The position numbers and the translations under genes were made by a program. The notes below the pieces were generated by a model. The model ran no database searches and was not told the DNA's origin. It saw only the letters and a list, made by a program, of their open reading frames with translations. This document shows, piece by piece, positions 9,201 through 17,662 of a DNA stretch of 64,000 nucleotides (position 1 is the stretch's first letter; each line of letters begins with the position of its first letter). Origin of the DNA: Actinokineospora alba (GTDB taxonomy: Bacteria; Actinomycetota; Actinomycetes; Mycobacteriales; Pseudonocardiaceae); assembly GCF_004362515.1 (NCBI RefSeq), contig NZ_SNXU01000001.1:3472001-3536000 (forward strand), given 5' to 3'.

Positions 9201-10352
9201 GTGGCTTCAAACGGGCCGGGCAGGCGCGACGTGCGCCGGATCCTGGTGGCGATCGCCCTCGGCGGGATCGTCGCCACGGTCCTGCCTGGGCCGGGCGTGG
9301 TGCCGGGGACGCCCGTCGCCCAGGTGTCGACCGCCACCCAGTTCGTCCCGGCCGGGGCGACGCCGAGGCCGTGTCTGTGGCGGATCGCCGCGATGGCGCC
9401 GCGGGCGCGGCTCGCGCAGCTGCTGATCGTCGGGGTGGACCCGACCGGTCCGGCCCAAGCGCTCGCGGCGGTGCGCGACGCGCAGGTCGGGGGGATCTTC
9501 CTCGGCGGTGAGGCCACGGAGATGCTGGTCGACGGGCGACTGGCCGAGGTGACCTCGGCGGCCGTGCTGCCGCTGACGGTGGCCGTGGACGACGAGGGTG
9601 GCCGGGTTCAGCGCCTCGACCGGCTCGACGGCGACCTGCCCAGCGCTCGGGACATGGCGCGGACGATGACCGAGGGGCAAGTCCGCGGCCTGGCCCGGGA
9701 CCGGGCGGGCCGGATGCGCGCCAGGGGAATCACGCTCGACTTCGCCCCCGTCGTCGACATCAGCGCCGCGCCCGCCCCGACGGTGATCGGAGACCGGTCG
9801 TTCAGCGACGACCCGGCCACGGCCACCCGCTACGCGGGCGCGTTCGCCGACGGACTGCGCGACGGCGGGATGCTGCCCGTCCTCAAGCACTTCCCCGGCC
9901 ACGGCCACGGCTCGGGCGACTCGCACAAGACGGCCGTGCGCACCCCCGCCCTGGCCGACCTGGGCGGCGACCTGCACCCGTACCGCGAGTTGCCCAAGGC
10001 CGGGCCGGTGGCGGTCATGTTCGGCCACCTCGACGTCCCCGGCCTCACCGACGGCGTCCCCGCGTCGCTGCACGCGGCCGCCTACCGCCTGTTGCGCGAC
10101 GATCTCCACTTCGGCGGCCTCACAGTCACCGACGACCTCGGCGCCATGCGCGCCGTCTCCGACCGCTACGACCTGCCGGACGCCGTGCTGCTCGCCCTCC
10201 AGGCGGGCGCCGACATCCCGTTCTGGTCCTCCGGCGCCCGCCTGGCCGAGGTCCTCGACCGGCTCGAAGCGGCCCTGCGCGACGGGGAACTCGCTGAGGG
10301 CCGGGTCACCGAGGCCCTCGAACGCGTGCTGGCCGCCAAATCCGCGTGCTGA
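9201..10352 (+). CDS. Glycoside hydrolase family 3, probable secreted beta-N-acetylhexosaminidase
   Basis: 383 residues. A basic start and hydrophobic segment (RRILVAIALGGIVATVLPG) form a signal peptide or anchor. The GH3 core shows the NagZ-type substrate loop KHFPGHGHGSGDSH near residues 228-241; its Asp-His pair acts as acid/base in NagZ enzymes. It also has VTDDLGAM, whose Asp near residue 310 fits the catalytic nucleophile. The length equals a single-domain NagZ-like enzyme. The likely role is cleaving N-acetylglucosamine from peptidoglycan or chitin fragments outside the membrane. The GTG start lies 7 bases past a GTGACA stretch with no strong Shine-Dalgarno, so the N-terminus could shift by a few codons. 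Confidence 0.85.
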   Translation: MASNGPGRRDVRRILVAIALGGIVATVLPGPGVVPGTPVAQVSTATQFVPAGATPRPCLWRIAAMAPRARLAQLLIVGVDPTGPAQALAAVRDAQVGGIFLGGEATEMLVDGRLAEVTSAAVLPLTVAVDDEGGRVQRLDRLDGDLPSARDMARTMTEGQVRGLARDRAGRMRARGITLDFAPVVDISAAPAPTVIGDRSFSDDPATATRYAGAFADGLRDGGMLPVLKHFPGHGHGSGDSHKTAVRTPALADLGGDLHPYRELPKAGPVAVMFGHLDVPGLTDGVPASLHAAAYRLLRDDLHFGGLTVTDDLGAMRAVSDRYDLPDAVLLALQAGADIPFWSSGARLAEVLDRLEAALRDGELAEGRVTEALERVLAAKSAC

Positions 10353-10394
10353 GTCACCTGGCGTGGGTACGGTCGCGGGTGGACTATTCGACCC

Positions 10395-10724
10395 ATGGCT
10401 TACGACGAAGGACTCGCCACCCGCGTCCGGGACTTGGTCAGGGAGCTGCCGGGCATGGCCGAGAAGAAAATGTTCGGCGGGCTGGCGTTTTTGTTCCAGG
10501 GCAACATGTCTGTGGGCGTTCTCGGCGAGGCATTGATCGTCCGGCTTGACCCCGCGGACACCGAGGCCGCGCTCGCCGAGCCGGGTGTGCGGGTCTTCGA
10601 CTTCACCGGCAGGCCGATGAAGGGCTGGGTGCTGGTCGACCCCGAAGCCCACGCCGAGGACGAAGACCTGCGCCGCTGGGTCGACGTCGGTGTCGAGTAC
10701 GCCTGCTCACTGCCGCCGAAGTGA
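10395..10724 (+). CDS. TfoX N-terminal domain protein (copy 1)
   Basis: 109 residues, a stand-alone TfoX-N domain: MAYDEGLATRVRDL, then the conserved EKKMFGGLAFL and GNM motifs. In proteobacteria TfoX is a competence regulator; the single-domain actinobacterial proteins are uncharacterised. A close paralogue lies at 13989-14318. It ends one base before the convergent MBL-fold gene. Confidence 0.88.
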   Translation: MAYDEGLATRVRDLVRELPGMAEKKMFGGLAFLFQGNMSVGVLGEALIVRLDPADTEAALAEPGVRVFDFTGRPMKGWVLVDPEAHAEDEDLRRWVDVGVEYACSLPPK

Positions 10725-10725
10725 G

Positions 10726-11631
10726 TCAGAACGCGACGGGGACGCCCCGGGGCAGCTGCACCAGGCGCGTCCCGTAGGCGTCGGCCAACTGGGCCACGTC
10801 GTCTAGGAACCCCGGCCAGTCCAGGCGCGCCACCGGCCGCGGCGGCTCGCTCAGCGGGCGGAAGAAGTTGTCGTGGTGACACGGGATGATCACCTTGGGG
10901 CGCAGCTGTTCGCCCAGCCGCCGGAAGTACCCCTCGGTGCCCTGCCGGGCCGCCAGACACGCGATCAGCACGTCCACCGGTTCCTGGCGGGCGAGTGGGG
11001 CGTCCTCGATCCCGGCGCTGGTCTGCAGGTGCAGCGACAGCCCGCCGACCTCGACCCGGTAGGCGAACACCTGCCCGCGCGGCCACCGGAACACCGTCTT
11101 CGGCATTCCCTCGCCGCGCAGTTCGATCACGTCGATCCGGCTCGCGATCGGCACCGTCCCGTGTCGCGAGGCGATGGCCTCCACGGTGAACGGGCCGATG
11201 GTGACTCGGCTTCCGTCCTCGACCGGGTGGAGCTGTTCGTCGGGGACGCCCTGCCTGCGGCAGATCTCCGTGGTCGTCGTGCTTCCGTGCACCACGCATC
11301 CGGGGTTGGCCTTGGCCAGCGGAGCGACGTCCATGGCGTGGTCGAAGTGGGTGTGCCCGACGAAGATCCCGGACACCTCGCCGAAGGTTCGCTCGACCAG
11401 CGCGTGATCGGGGCGCGCGGGGCGGAACAGGGTGTCGCGCAGGCCGGGGTTGCTGGCGTACGGGTCGAAGCAGATCCGCTCACCGTCGACGTCGAGGATG
11501 AACCCGGCACAGCCCGTCCAGGTGATCGACCCGCCCGACTTCTCCTTGAGCCAGCCCGGTTCGGGCGCGGTGGTGGGAAACACCGGCGCGGGGCCGGACA
11601 CCATCAGTGGCAGCACACACGTCAGGCACAT
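10726..11631 (-). CDS. MBL-fold metallo-hydrolase
   Basis: 301 residues with the metallo-beta-lactamase signature HTHFDHAMD, a later single His (EAIASRHG) and PCHHDNFF near the C-terminus. These supply the usual ligands for two metal ions. The region SITWTGCAGFILDVDG resembles the UlaG/RomA-like branch, which includes lactonases and phosphodiesterases. The N-terminus (MCLTCVLPLMVSG) is hydrophobic and cysteine-containing but is not a clear signal peptide. The substrate is unknown. Confidence 0.82.
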   Translation of the reverse strand: MCLTCVLPLMVSGPAPVFPTTAPEPGWLKEKSGGSITWTGCAGFILDVDGERICFDPYASNPGLRDTLFRPARPDHALVERTFGEVSGIFVGHTHFDHAMDVAPLAKANPGCVVHGSTTTTEICRRQGVPDEQLHPVEDGSRVTIGPFTVEAIASRHGTVPIASRIDVIELRGEGMPKTVFRWPRGQVFAYRVEVGGLSLHLQTSAGIEDAPLARQEPVDVLIACLAARQGTEGYFRRLGEQLRPKVIIPCHHDNFFRPLSEPPRPVARLDWPGFLDDVAQLADAYGTRLVQLPRGVPVAF

Positions 11632-11658
11632 GCGCCGACCCTACCCACGGTCGGACCG

Positions 11659-13158
11659 CTAGGCGCGCCAGATGGTGATCGCGAGCTGGTAGTACTGGCT
11701 GCGTTCACCTGGGTCGGGTGCCTTCTTGACCTCGACCAGCGCGACTCGCTGCGCGGTTAGGACACAGAACTTGGTGCCCACCACGACGTCGTCGAACTTG
11801 GTCGTCAGGGCGTAGCGGGTGTCCGTGACGCAGGTGCGGTGATCGCCGGTCTGGTCGTCGTCCAACAGCACCACCTCAGCGTTGCTGAACGAGATCCCGT
11901 TGTCGTAGATGTGGGCTATGTCAGGGGATCCCTCCCAGCGGACCATGGTTGTCGGCTCAGCCAGGTTGACGCCATTGCCGAGGGCCAAGTCCACAGCGTC
12001 GACCCGCGTGAGGACTTCCGGATCGTCGCTGTTGGCCTTGCTCCCACCTCCTGCCGCAGAGGTGCCCGGCGTGGACTGCCCGGGCGTCTTCTCGTCGAAG
12101 GCCCCGGCGATGGCGGCGGCGCCGACACCCGATCCGATCGCGAGCGCTGCCATCCCGACCGCCGCGGCGACTCGGAAGCGTGACCGCTTCGGCGGTCGCG
12201 GAACCGGGGGGACCGGCGTCACCGCGATCCGGCTCACCGCGGCCGCGACCGCGGGCGGCAACCAGCCGTCGCCCATGTGCAGCTGCGTTCCAGTCGAGGC
12301 CTGCCTGCACAGCTCGATCACCTGGACCGGCGACGGGCGCTGCCGGGGATCCTTGGCCAGGCACCGAGTCACCAGCTCCCGCAGCTGCGGCGGGCACGTG
12401 GCCAGGTCGGGTTCCTCTTCGAGGATCCGGTACGGCACAGCGGGATCGAGCCCGCCGCCGAAGGGAAGTTCGCCTGTCGCCGCGTACACGGCGAGGGAAC
12501 CCAGCGCGAAGATGTCGAGCGCGGGAGTGGCTGGTTGGCCGCGAACCTGTTCCGGGGCCATGAAAGCCGGTGTCCCCACGCGGATGCCCGCCTGCGTGAC
12601 CGAGGTCGTGTCGACCGCGCGGGCGATGCCGAAGTCGATCACCCGTGGCCCGTCGGCGGCGAGGATCACGTTGGAGGGCTTCAGATCCCGGTGCACGACA
12701 TTGGCCGCGTGGATGGACTGCAGCGCCTCGGCCACCCCGGCGACCAGGATGAGCACGCTCTCCGCGGGCAGCGGCCCGTAGACGCCGACCGCCTGCTGCA
12801 GCGAGGGCCCGGCGACGTAGGCGGTGGCCAGCCACGGCTGCTCCGAATGTGGATTCGCGTCGATCACCGGGGCGGTGTAAAGCCCCTGAACCCGTTGCGC
12901 CGTGGCCACTTCCTGCTCGAACCGCCGCCGGAAAGCCGGGTCGGCCGCGTATTCGGCTCGAATGACCTTGAGCGCGATCGGCCGTCCCCCAGGGGTGTTG
13001 GACAGATAGACGCGGCCCATCCCGCCCTCGCCAAGGCAGGCCCGCAGCCGATAGCCCCCGACCTCACGAGGGTCATCCGCCTGAAGCGGCCGGTGCGCGG
13101 CGAGTTCGGCCCAGCGGGGCTGGGTCGGCACCGCCTCGGTCGGTCCATCAGGGGTCAC
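11659..13158 (-). CDS. Membrane Ser/Thr protein kinase (PknB-like)
   Basis: 499 residues from a GTG at 13158, preferred because GGGAGG lies about 6 bases upstream; the open frame extends further but would run into the divergent gene. The kinase domain shows the glycine loop GEGGMGRVY, ATP lysine in IALKVIRAEY, catalytic HRDLKPSN near residue 156, DFG in VIDFGIA, and a TPAFMAPEQ activation segment. A proline/arginine linker and one transmembrane helix (about residues 328-350) lead to an extracellular domain of ~140 residues with no familiar fold such as PASTA. It should autophosphorylate and signal from the envelope. Confidence 0.92.
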   Translation of the reverse strand: MTPDGPTEAVPTQPRWAELAAHRPLQADDPREVGGYRLRACLGEGGMGRVYLSNTPGGRPIALKVIRAEYAADPAFRRRFEQEVATAQRVQGLYTAPVIDANPHSEQPWLATAYVAGPSLQQAVGVYGPLPAESVLILVAGVAEALQSIHAANVVHRDLKPSNVILAADGPRVIDFGIARAVDTTSVTQAGIRVGTPAFMAPEQVRGQPATPALDIFALGSLAVYAATGELPFGGGLDPAVPYRILEEEPDLATCPPQLRELVTRCLAKDPRQRPSPVQVIELCRQASTGTQLHMGDGWLPPAVAAAVSRIAVTPVPPVPRPPKRSRFRVAAAVGMAALAIGSGVGAAAIAGAFDEKTPGQSTPGTSAAGGGSKANSDDPEVLTRVDAVDLALGNGVNLAEPTTMVRWEGSPDIAHIYDNGISFSNAEVVLLDDDQTGDHRTCVTDTRYALTTKFDDVVVGTKFCVLTAQRVALVEVKKAPDPGERSQYYQLAITIWRA

Positions 13159-13213
13159 GCGCGCCTCCCGGAGTCGACCCAGAGTAGCGTGATCGACACG
13201 GTGAGGAGGAGCG

Positions 13214-13948
13214 TTGCGCGAACTCGTATACCTGTCGGACCGCAAGCTGGAGCAGTTCCTGCCTGCCCTGCGGTCCATGTGGCCGCGGCCGAAAGTCAAC
13301 ATCAAGACCCCGGTTTTGGAGATCGGGGTCGAGCCGACACCGGAAGCCGAGCGGAGCAAGCTCAAGCAGCTGGCCAGGGTCATCGGCCACATCGAGCGCA
13401 CCGCCCGCTGGTACACCGACCCGGGTGCGGTGGCGGGCCAGTGGGTCCACTTCGAGGCGCCACTGAACTACCTGGTCCTCGACGGCGGACCCGTCCCCGG
13501 CATGACGCTCTTCGTCGACCGCGCCGGGGGACACCCGGAGGCCGGCCGCTCGCGCCTGGTCCTGCACTGCTCCGGCACCCACCTGCGGATCGAGGACCGC
13601 CCCCGAACCGTCGTCCCGCCCGCGGGCCAGGCCGTGGAACCCGCTCCCCACAGCGGAAGCGGCGCGGGCGCGTTCACCGCGAACACGATCGATCTGCTGC
13701 TCGGCGTCCTGCGCGCACAGCCGCCCGCCACGGATGGGACTTCGGTGGTGCCCGCCCCGAGCGCGGGCAGGCATCTCCCGGCCGCCACGGCTGAGCTGCT
13801 GCGGACCATCGACGGCCGGACACATCCGGAGACTGCCGCCTGGATGGCCGGGTACGCCCGGATCACCGCCAACTTCGTCGGTCCGGGCTCAGTCCGCCAC
13901 GTGATAGCCAGCCCGCTCTACATTGAGTACGCCCTGCCACCTCGGTGA
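13214..13948 (+). CDS. SAVMC3_10250-like uncharacterised protein
   Basis: 244 residues from a TTG start with GAGGAG a few bases upstream. The beginning (RELVYLSDRKLEQFLP) and the mid-section match what I recall of the actinobacterial SAVMC3_10250 family. No catalytic motif, signal peptide or membrane segment is evident. It is divergent from the Ser/Thr kinase, with a 55-base shared promoter region, and lies 40 bases before a TfoX-N gene on the same strand. A role as a kinase substrate or partner is only a guess from position. Confidence 0.55.
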   Translation: MRELVYLSDRKLEQFLPALRSMWPRPKVNIKTPVLEIGVEPTPEAERSKLKQLARVIGHIERTARWYTDPGAVAGQWVHFEAPLNYLVLDGGPVPGMTLFVDRAGGHPEAGRSRLVLHCSGTHLRIEDRPRTVVPPAGQAVEPAPHSGSGAGAFTANTIDLLLGVLRAQPPATDGTSVVPAPSAGRHLPAATAELLRTIDGRTHPETAAWMAGYARITANFVGPGSVRHVIASPLYIEYALPPR

Positions 13949-13988
13949 CTTCGGGCCGATCTCAGCGCCGCCGGAAAGGAGTCCTGCG

Positions 13989-14318
13989 ATGGCATACGAC
14001 GAAACGCTCGCCACGAGGGTCAGGGGACTGATCGGCGACCTGCCGGGAGTGACCGAGAAGAAGATGTTCGGCGCCCTCGTCTTCTTCTTGCGGGGAAACA
14101 TGTCCTGCGGTGTCTACGGCGACGGCTTGATCGTGCGGATGTCGCCCGACGATTCCGCGGCGGCCTTGGCCGAACCTGGCGCACGGGTACCCGAGATGGG
14201 TGGGCGCCCGATGAAGAACTGGGTCCAGGTCGAGCCGGACCACCTCGCCGACGACGGCGACCTGGACGGCTGGGTCCAGCGGGGCGTCGCCTACGCCGGA
14301 ACCCTGCCCGCCAAGTGA
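13989..14318 (+). CDS. TfoX N-terminal domain protein (copy 2)
   Basis: 109 residues, the same length as the copy at 10395 and clearly paralogous (MAYDETLATRVRGL, TEKKMFGALVFF, GNMSCGVYGDG). The ATG at 13989 follows AAAGGAG. The two copies flank the MBL hydrolase, kinase and SAVMC3_10250-like gene, suggesting a local duplication. Confidence 0.88.
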   Translation: MAYDETLATRVRGLIGDLPGVTEKKMFGALVFFLRGNMSCGVYGDGLIVRMSPDDSAAALAEPGARVPEMGGRPMKNWVQVEPDHLADDGDLDGWVQRGVAYAGTLPAK

Positions 14319-14357
14319 TCGCGTTTCGGTGACGGCTCGGCACGCGGCCCATTCGGG

Positions 14358-14699
14358 TCAGAAACTGACGTTCCCCCCGATATCGCGGGCCTGCACGACC
14401 TTGCCGCTGACATTCCCGGAAATCTGATTGTTCACCGCGCCATTGTCGGCATGCTGCTGAGTCGCCACCCACAGCGAACGCAACTCGTCAGAGAAGCCCG
14501 GGTCAGCCGCCGCCGCCTTCTCCAACTCAACCGCCAACGCCTCGACCTCAGCGGACCCAGGCGCCGCCCCCTCGGCAGCCTCCAACGCCGCCTTGGCCTC
14601 TGCACGTGCGCTGAACTTCTTCTTCACCAAGTCGTACAGCGACATCACCGACTTCCCAGCAAGCGCGGCGGCGATCGAGACCAACACTGGCTCCGGCAT
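14358..14699 (-). CDS. Small helical protein with C-terminal RHIM-like amyloid motif
   Basis: 113 residues from an ATG at 14699 with GGAGGAG 5 bases upstream. The first ~80 residues are alanine-rich and helical (SIAAALAGKSVMSLYDLVKK, then an A/E-rich stretch). The last ~25 residues switch to an Asn/Gly/Ser/Val pattern: NNQISG, then KVVQARDIGGNVSF. This matches the C-terminal repeats seen in actinobacterial signalling proteins, where a V-Q-A/G core inside N/G-rich sequence resembles the RHIM amyloid of necroptosis proteins. Such motifs are known to link NLR-like receptors to small effectors. No receptor with a matching motif is adjacent, although the island's large ATPases lie downstream. Motif call moderate; effector function inferred. 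Confidence 0.6.
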   Translation of the reverse strand: MPEPVLVSIAAALAGKSVMSLYDLVKKKFSARAEAKAALEAAEGAAPGSAEVEALAVELEKAAAADPGFSDELRSLWVATQQHADNGAVNNQISGNVSGKVVQARDIGGNVSF

Positions 14700-14806
14700 G
14701 TCCGCTCCTCCATGTGGCTGCCCAAACGAACCCACCGTACCAACGTGAACCCGACCCAGTGCGCGGATGCCGCAGGTTGGCCCCTGGGCCGGCCTGCGGC
14801 ATCAGG

Positions 14807-15349
14807 TCACGCGGCCAGGATCCGCTCGCCGATGTCCTCACCGCGGGCAATGGCCGCCGCCTGCGTCAGCGTGGCCGCCAACTCCAGCGCCTCGGCGGGC
14901 GTGAGGTACACCCCTTTATTGGTTTCGCCCTTCCCGCACCAGATCCGTGCCTCACGCTCGCGTTCACCTTGCAACAACCACAGCGAGACACAGTCGGGCT
15001 GGTACGGCACGCCTTCGTAGTATTTCTGGCCCTCCGCCAGGATGAGCGAAACCTTGCCCTGCCACTGCGACAGGTGCGACCGGTCGTCCGGGTGGTCATT
15101 GTCGCTGTGGTACCTGGAGCACCAAGACGGGCAGGGGCCAGACCTCCAGAACAGGTCTGGCGTGCACACGCGGGCGTGTTCGTCCGCGCAGGCCACCAGT
15201 TCCATCCCGGCGAGGGTCACAACTGCCGGCGTCAGCGGCACACGACCACACCGCACGCAGGTGTCCCTGGCCCGCTGGCGGTCATCAAGCGACGCGACAT
15301 CGGTCGGCGCCCGTCCGTCACCGATGATCCTCATTGGCGTTGTGTTCAT
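14807..15349 (-). CDS. DUF6907 family protein with N-terminal zinc-finger-like segment
   Basis: 180 residues from an ATG at 15349; a GTG at 15403 is also in frame, and no strong Shine-Dalgarno decides. A CVRCG...CADEH segment near residues 30-60 may bind zinc. The second half has CPSWCSRYH, an acidic/His stretch and a C-terminal LTPAEALELAATL helix, the layout of DUF6907 proteins common in mobile and accessory regions of actinomycetes. Function is unknown. It marks the start of the accessory region. Confidence 0.6.
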   Translation of the reverse strand: MNTTPMRIIGDGRAPTDVASLDDRQRARDTCVRCGRVPLTPAVVTLAGMELVACADEHARVCTPDLFWRSGPCPSWCSRYHSDNDHPDDRSHLSQWQGKVSLILAEGQKYYEGVPYQPDCVSLWLLQGEREREARIWCGKGETNKGVYLTPAEALELAATLTQAAAIARGEDIGERILAA

Positions 15350-15486
15350 CGAACGTTCCACCCATCTTTTGACGTCAAGCGCGACACGCCGCGTTCCATT
15401 CACGCGATCTGGTGAAGCACTTCAAGGACTGGCCTCAGGAGCCGTATTTGGGTATGTCGCATCCCTAAATCCCGAGGCGACGATCA

Positions 15487-15768
15487 ATGCGTGACTACCT
15501 GGCTCCGACCACCCTGGAAGCGGTCGAGCGGAGGTTCACCGAGTTGACCGCCGATCCGGCGCCGCTGACCCTCGACTTCACCGGGACCGCCTGCGGACTG
15601 CCCGACGGACCGGTACGACTCGACGATCTTCGGGTGGCCATGCTCAAGCGCCAGACCGGCCGCCACGCCAAGGACGCGGTGTGGTCCCAACTCGTCCGCC
15701 GTGCGCAAGACGTCGGTGAACCGTGGACCACCGCCGCGATCGGCATGGCGATGCCCGCCCTCAAAAGA
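15487..15768 (+). pseudogene. 5' fragment of an uncharacterised actinobacterial gene
   Basis: ATG at 15487 encodes about 93 good-quality residues (MRDYLAPTTLEAVERRF ... WTTAAIGMAMPALKR). The text then becomes arginine-rich nonsense until a stop at 15987. I recall similar N-termini on longer actinobacterial proteins in which the MPALKR helix is followed by more helices. The break coincides with the start of a JetC-like fragment in another frame, so this looks like a deletion junction near 15765. Confidence 0.5.
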
Positions 15769-16372
15769 GATCCGAGTTGTCACCGACGAGATCGGTCGAC
15801 TCGAGCCCGGCGCCCACGACGCGCCACCCGCCCTGCACACGCGTGTCGCCGGAAGCAGGCTGGGACGATCGGGGGCTCCACTGTGGAGAGTGGTGGACTT
15901 CGTCTCGGGCGTAAGCGACACGGACCGTGCGGGTATCGAGGCGGCGATGGAGGCCGCGGGCATCCTCGACGCGTGGGTGACCCCTGACGGCCGACTGTTG
16001 GACACCGATGACACCACGATTGTCGCCCAGGACGCCGTCCCCGGACCCGCGTTGGCCTCTGTCCTGGTCCCCGCAATCGATCCTGCCGACGACCACGCTG
16101 CCACGCTGACCGAGACCGGGATCAACGCTGTGCTGCGTGCCATCGGGCTCGGCCCGAACGGTTCGACGTGGGTCGACGTCGACGGCCGGTTCGCGATCGG
16201 CGTGCTTTCCGGTGCATGGCATAAGGATTCGGCGATCTACATCGGTGAAGGTGCCCGCGAGTCCGCCCGCCGCGGCCGACTCGCGGACCTGCGATCCGAA
16301 CTGGAACGACTTCGCCAGGCGCGCACCGAGTTCTCGGATTGGCCCGCGAGGCAGGGGAGCCCAGCGTCCTGA
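15769..16372 (+). pseudogene. Internal fragment of a TIGR02680-type SMC-like ATPase (JetC of Wadjet)
   Basis: About 195 residues in frame 2, with no start of its own that makes sense. Text such as GAPLWRVVDFVSGVSDTDR, MEAAGILDAWVTPDGRLL, WVDVDGRFAIGVLSGAWHKD and SAIYIGEGAR matches, from memory, the middle of TIGR02680 proteins (~1300 residues), the SMC-like motor of one Wadjet type. No Walker A or B remains, so it cannot work as an ATPase. It is bounded by an unrelated truncated gene on the left and a JetD-like fragment on the right. Confidence 0.65.
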
Positions 16373-16767
16373 CCCTGCGCCAACTCGGCAGCGACCCGAC
16401 GCTCGGTGTCGGCGCTCGGCGGGTCTGGATCTGCGAGAACCCGATCGTCCTCGCCACCGCCGCCGACGAACTGGGCGCCGACTTCACCTACCACGGCGAC
16501 TTCGACTGGGGCGGAATCCGCATAGCGAACCGCCTGACCCAGCACTTCCATTGGCGCCCTTGGCGTTTCGACACGCTGGCCTACAACCACACCCTCGGGC
16601 GATCGATGGGCCAGGCATTGGCGGGCCGTCAAGCGGTCGCGGTGTGGGATGCCGACCTGTCCCCACGCTTGGCCGAGGCGGGGGCGGCAGATCATGAGGA
16701 ACTCCTCCTCCCAGACCTGGTCACCGACCTCGCCGAGGTTCATTCGGCGGACATCCGATCTGGCTGA
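16339..16767 (+). pseudogene. C-terminal fragment of a TIGR02679/DUF2399 protein (JetD of Wadjet)
   Basis: About 140 residues in frame 1. It begins in the run EAGEPSVLTLRQLG and carries VWICENPIVLATAADELGA and YHGDFDWGGIRIA, the toprim-like acidic motifs of DUF2399, the nuclease subunit of Wadjet. The segment between LGA and the HGDFDW motif seems shorter than in intact relatives, suggesting an internal deletion. Intact proteins are about 400 residues. With the JetC-like piece this indicates a collapsed JetC-JetD pair from an eliminated Wadjet operon. Confidence 0.65.
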
Positions 16768-17662
16768 TCCTTCTCACACGCCAGTGGCTCCGGCCCCGGG
16801 CGGTGCTTGTAGGTCCCGCTCACCAGGCCGGTCTCCGTGTCCGTGCCCCATGCGCGTTGGTGTCAAGACCCCGCGCGACTATCTTTGTCGGTCAAGATCG
16901 CCCGCAGTTCGTCACACTCGGCCTGCCTGCGCTGCAGGTCGGGCAGCAGGGCAAGCGTGTCGGCCTCGTTCATCGTCGCGATTGCACAGGATCGATCGTG
17001 GTAGGTCACGCCATTTCATGGACCTCGCCGTCATCGATGAGAATCGGCGCGCCGCTCGCCAAGGCCGCGCGGCGCACTCGGTGGCGATTGCGCGGTAGAG
17101 CTGCTCGTGGGGATCGGACGTCTGCGACAATGCCTGTCGATGACAACTCTCAAATCCGACTCCCGTACGGAACTCCGAAGCTGTTTCGACGGCTGTCAGT
17201 GCCGAGCGCGAGGCGCCATTCCAGTGGCGGATCGAGACGCCCCTAATCCCCGGGTGTGCGTCAGACCGAGAGCTATGCGCGGGCACTCATCAAGGTTGGT
17301 TGCTCGTTCCATAAACCGGATCTCAAGTCATCGACTACTCGTTGCCCGACGAGACTCCCGGTGTCTTTCTCGACTTTTCCGGCCTGTAGTGCCTGGGTGG
17401 ACAATGAGGGAAGACGTACAGCGCTTCATCACCACGACGAGGTCACCAAACTGGTTCTGTCGCCTGCGAAGACGACTGACCTGATCCTCACGCCACCCCA
17501 CCGCCAAGTCCGCCTTGCTGCACACCACCAAGAAGCCGTGATGCCGCACCCACGGATGAGGGGCGGCGGGCACCCAATCGGGCATCGGAGAGTAACGAGA
17601 CCACTTCTCGTTGAGACACACCGATAGACTCGCGAAGGCGATGATCTTGAGGGGAGCGGCGG
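16768..17662. other. Gene-poor stretch with decayed fragments
   Basis: About 900 bases with no convincing intact gene. On the minus strand, text reading LYRAIATECAAR and, one frame away, LASGAPILIDDGEVHEMA followed by a stop (near 17030-17120) looks like one C-terminus broken by a frameshift. A 36-codon minus-strand frame starts at 16973. Another minus-strand stretch (17480-17620, including PMPDWVPAAPHPWVRHHGF) looks protein-like but has no partner. GGGGAG at 17651-17656 serves the AIPR gene. The region reads as a recombination scar. Confidence 0.45.
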
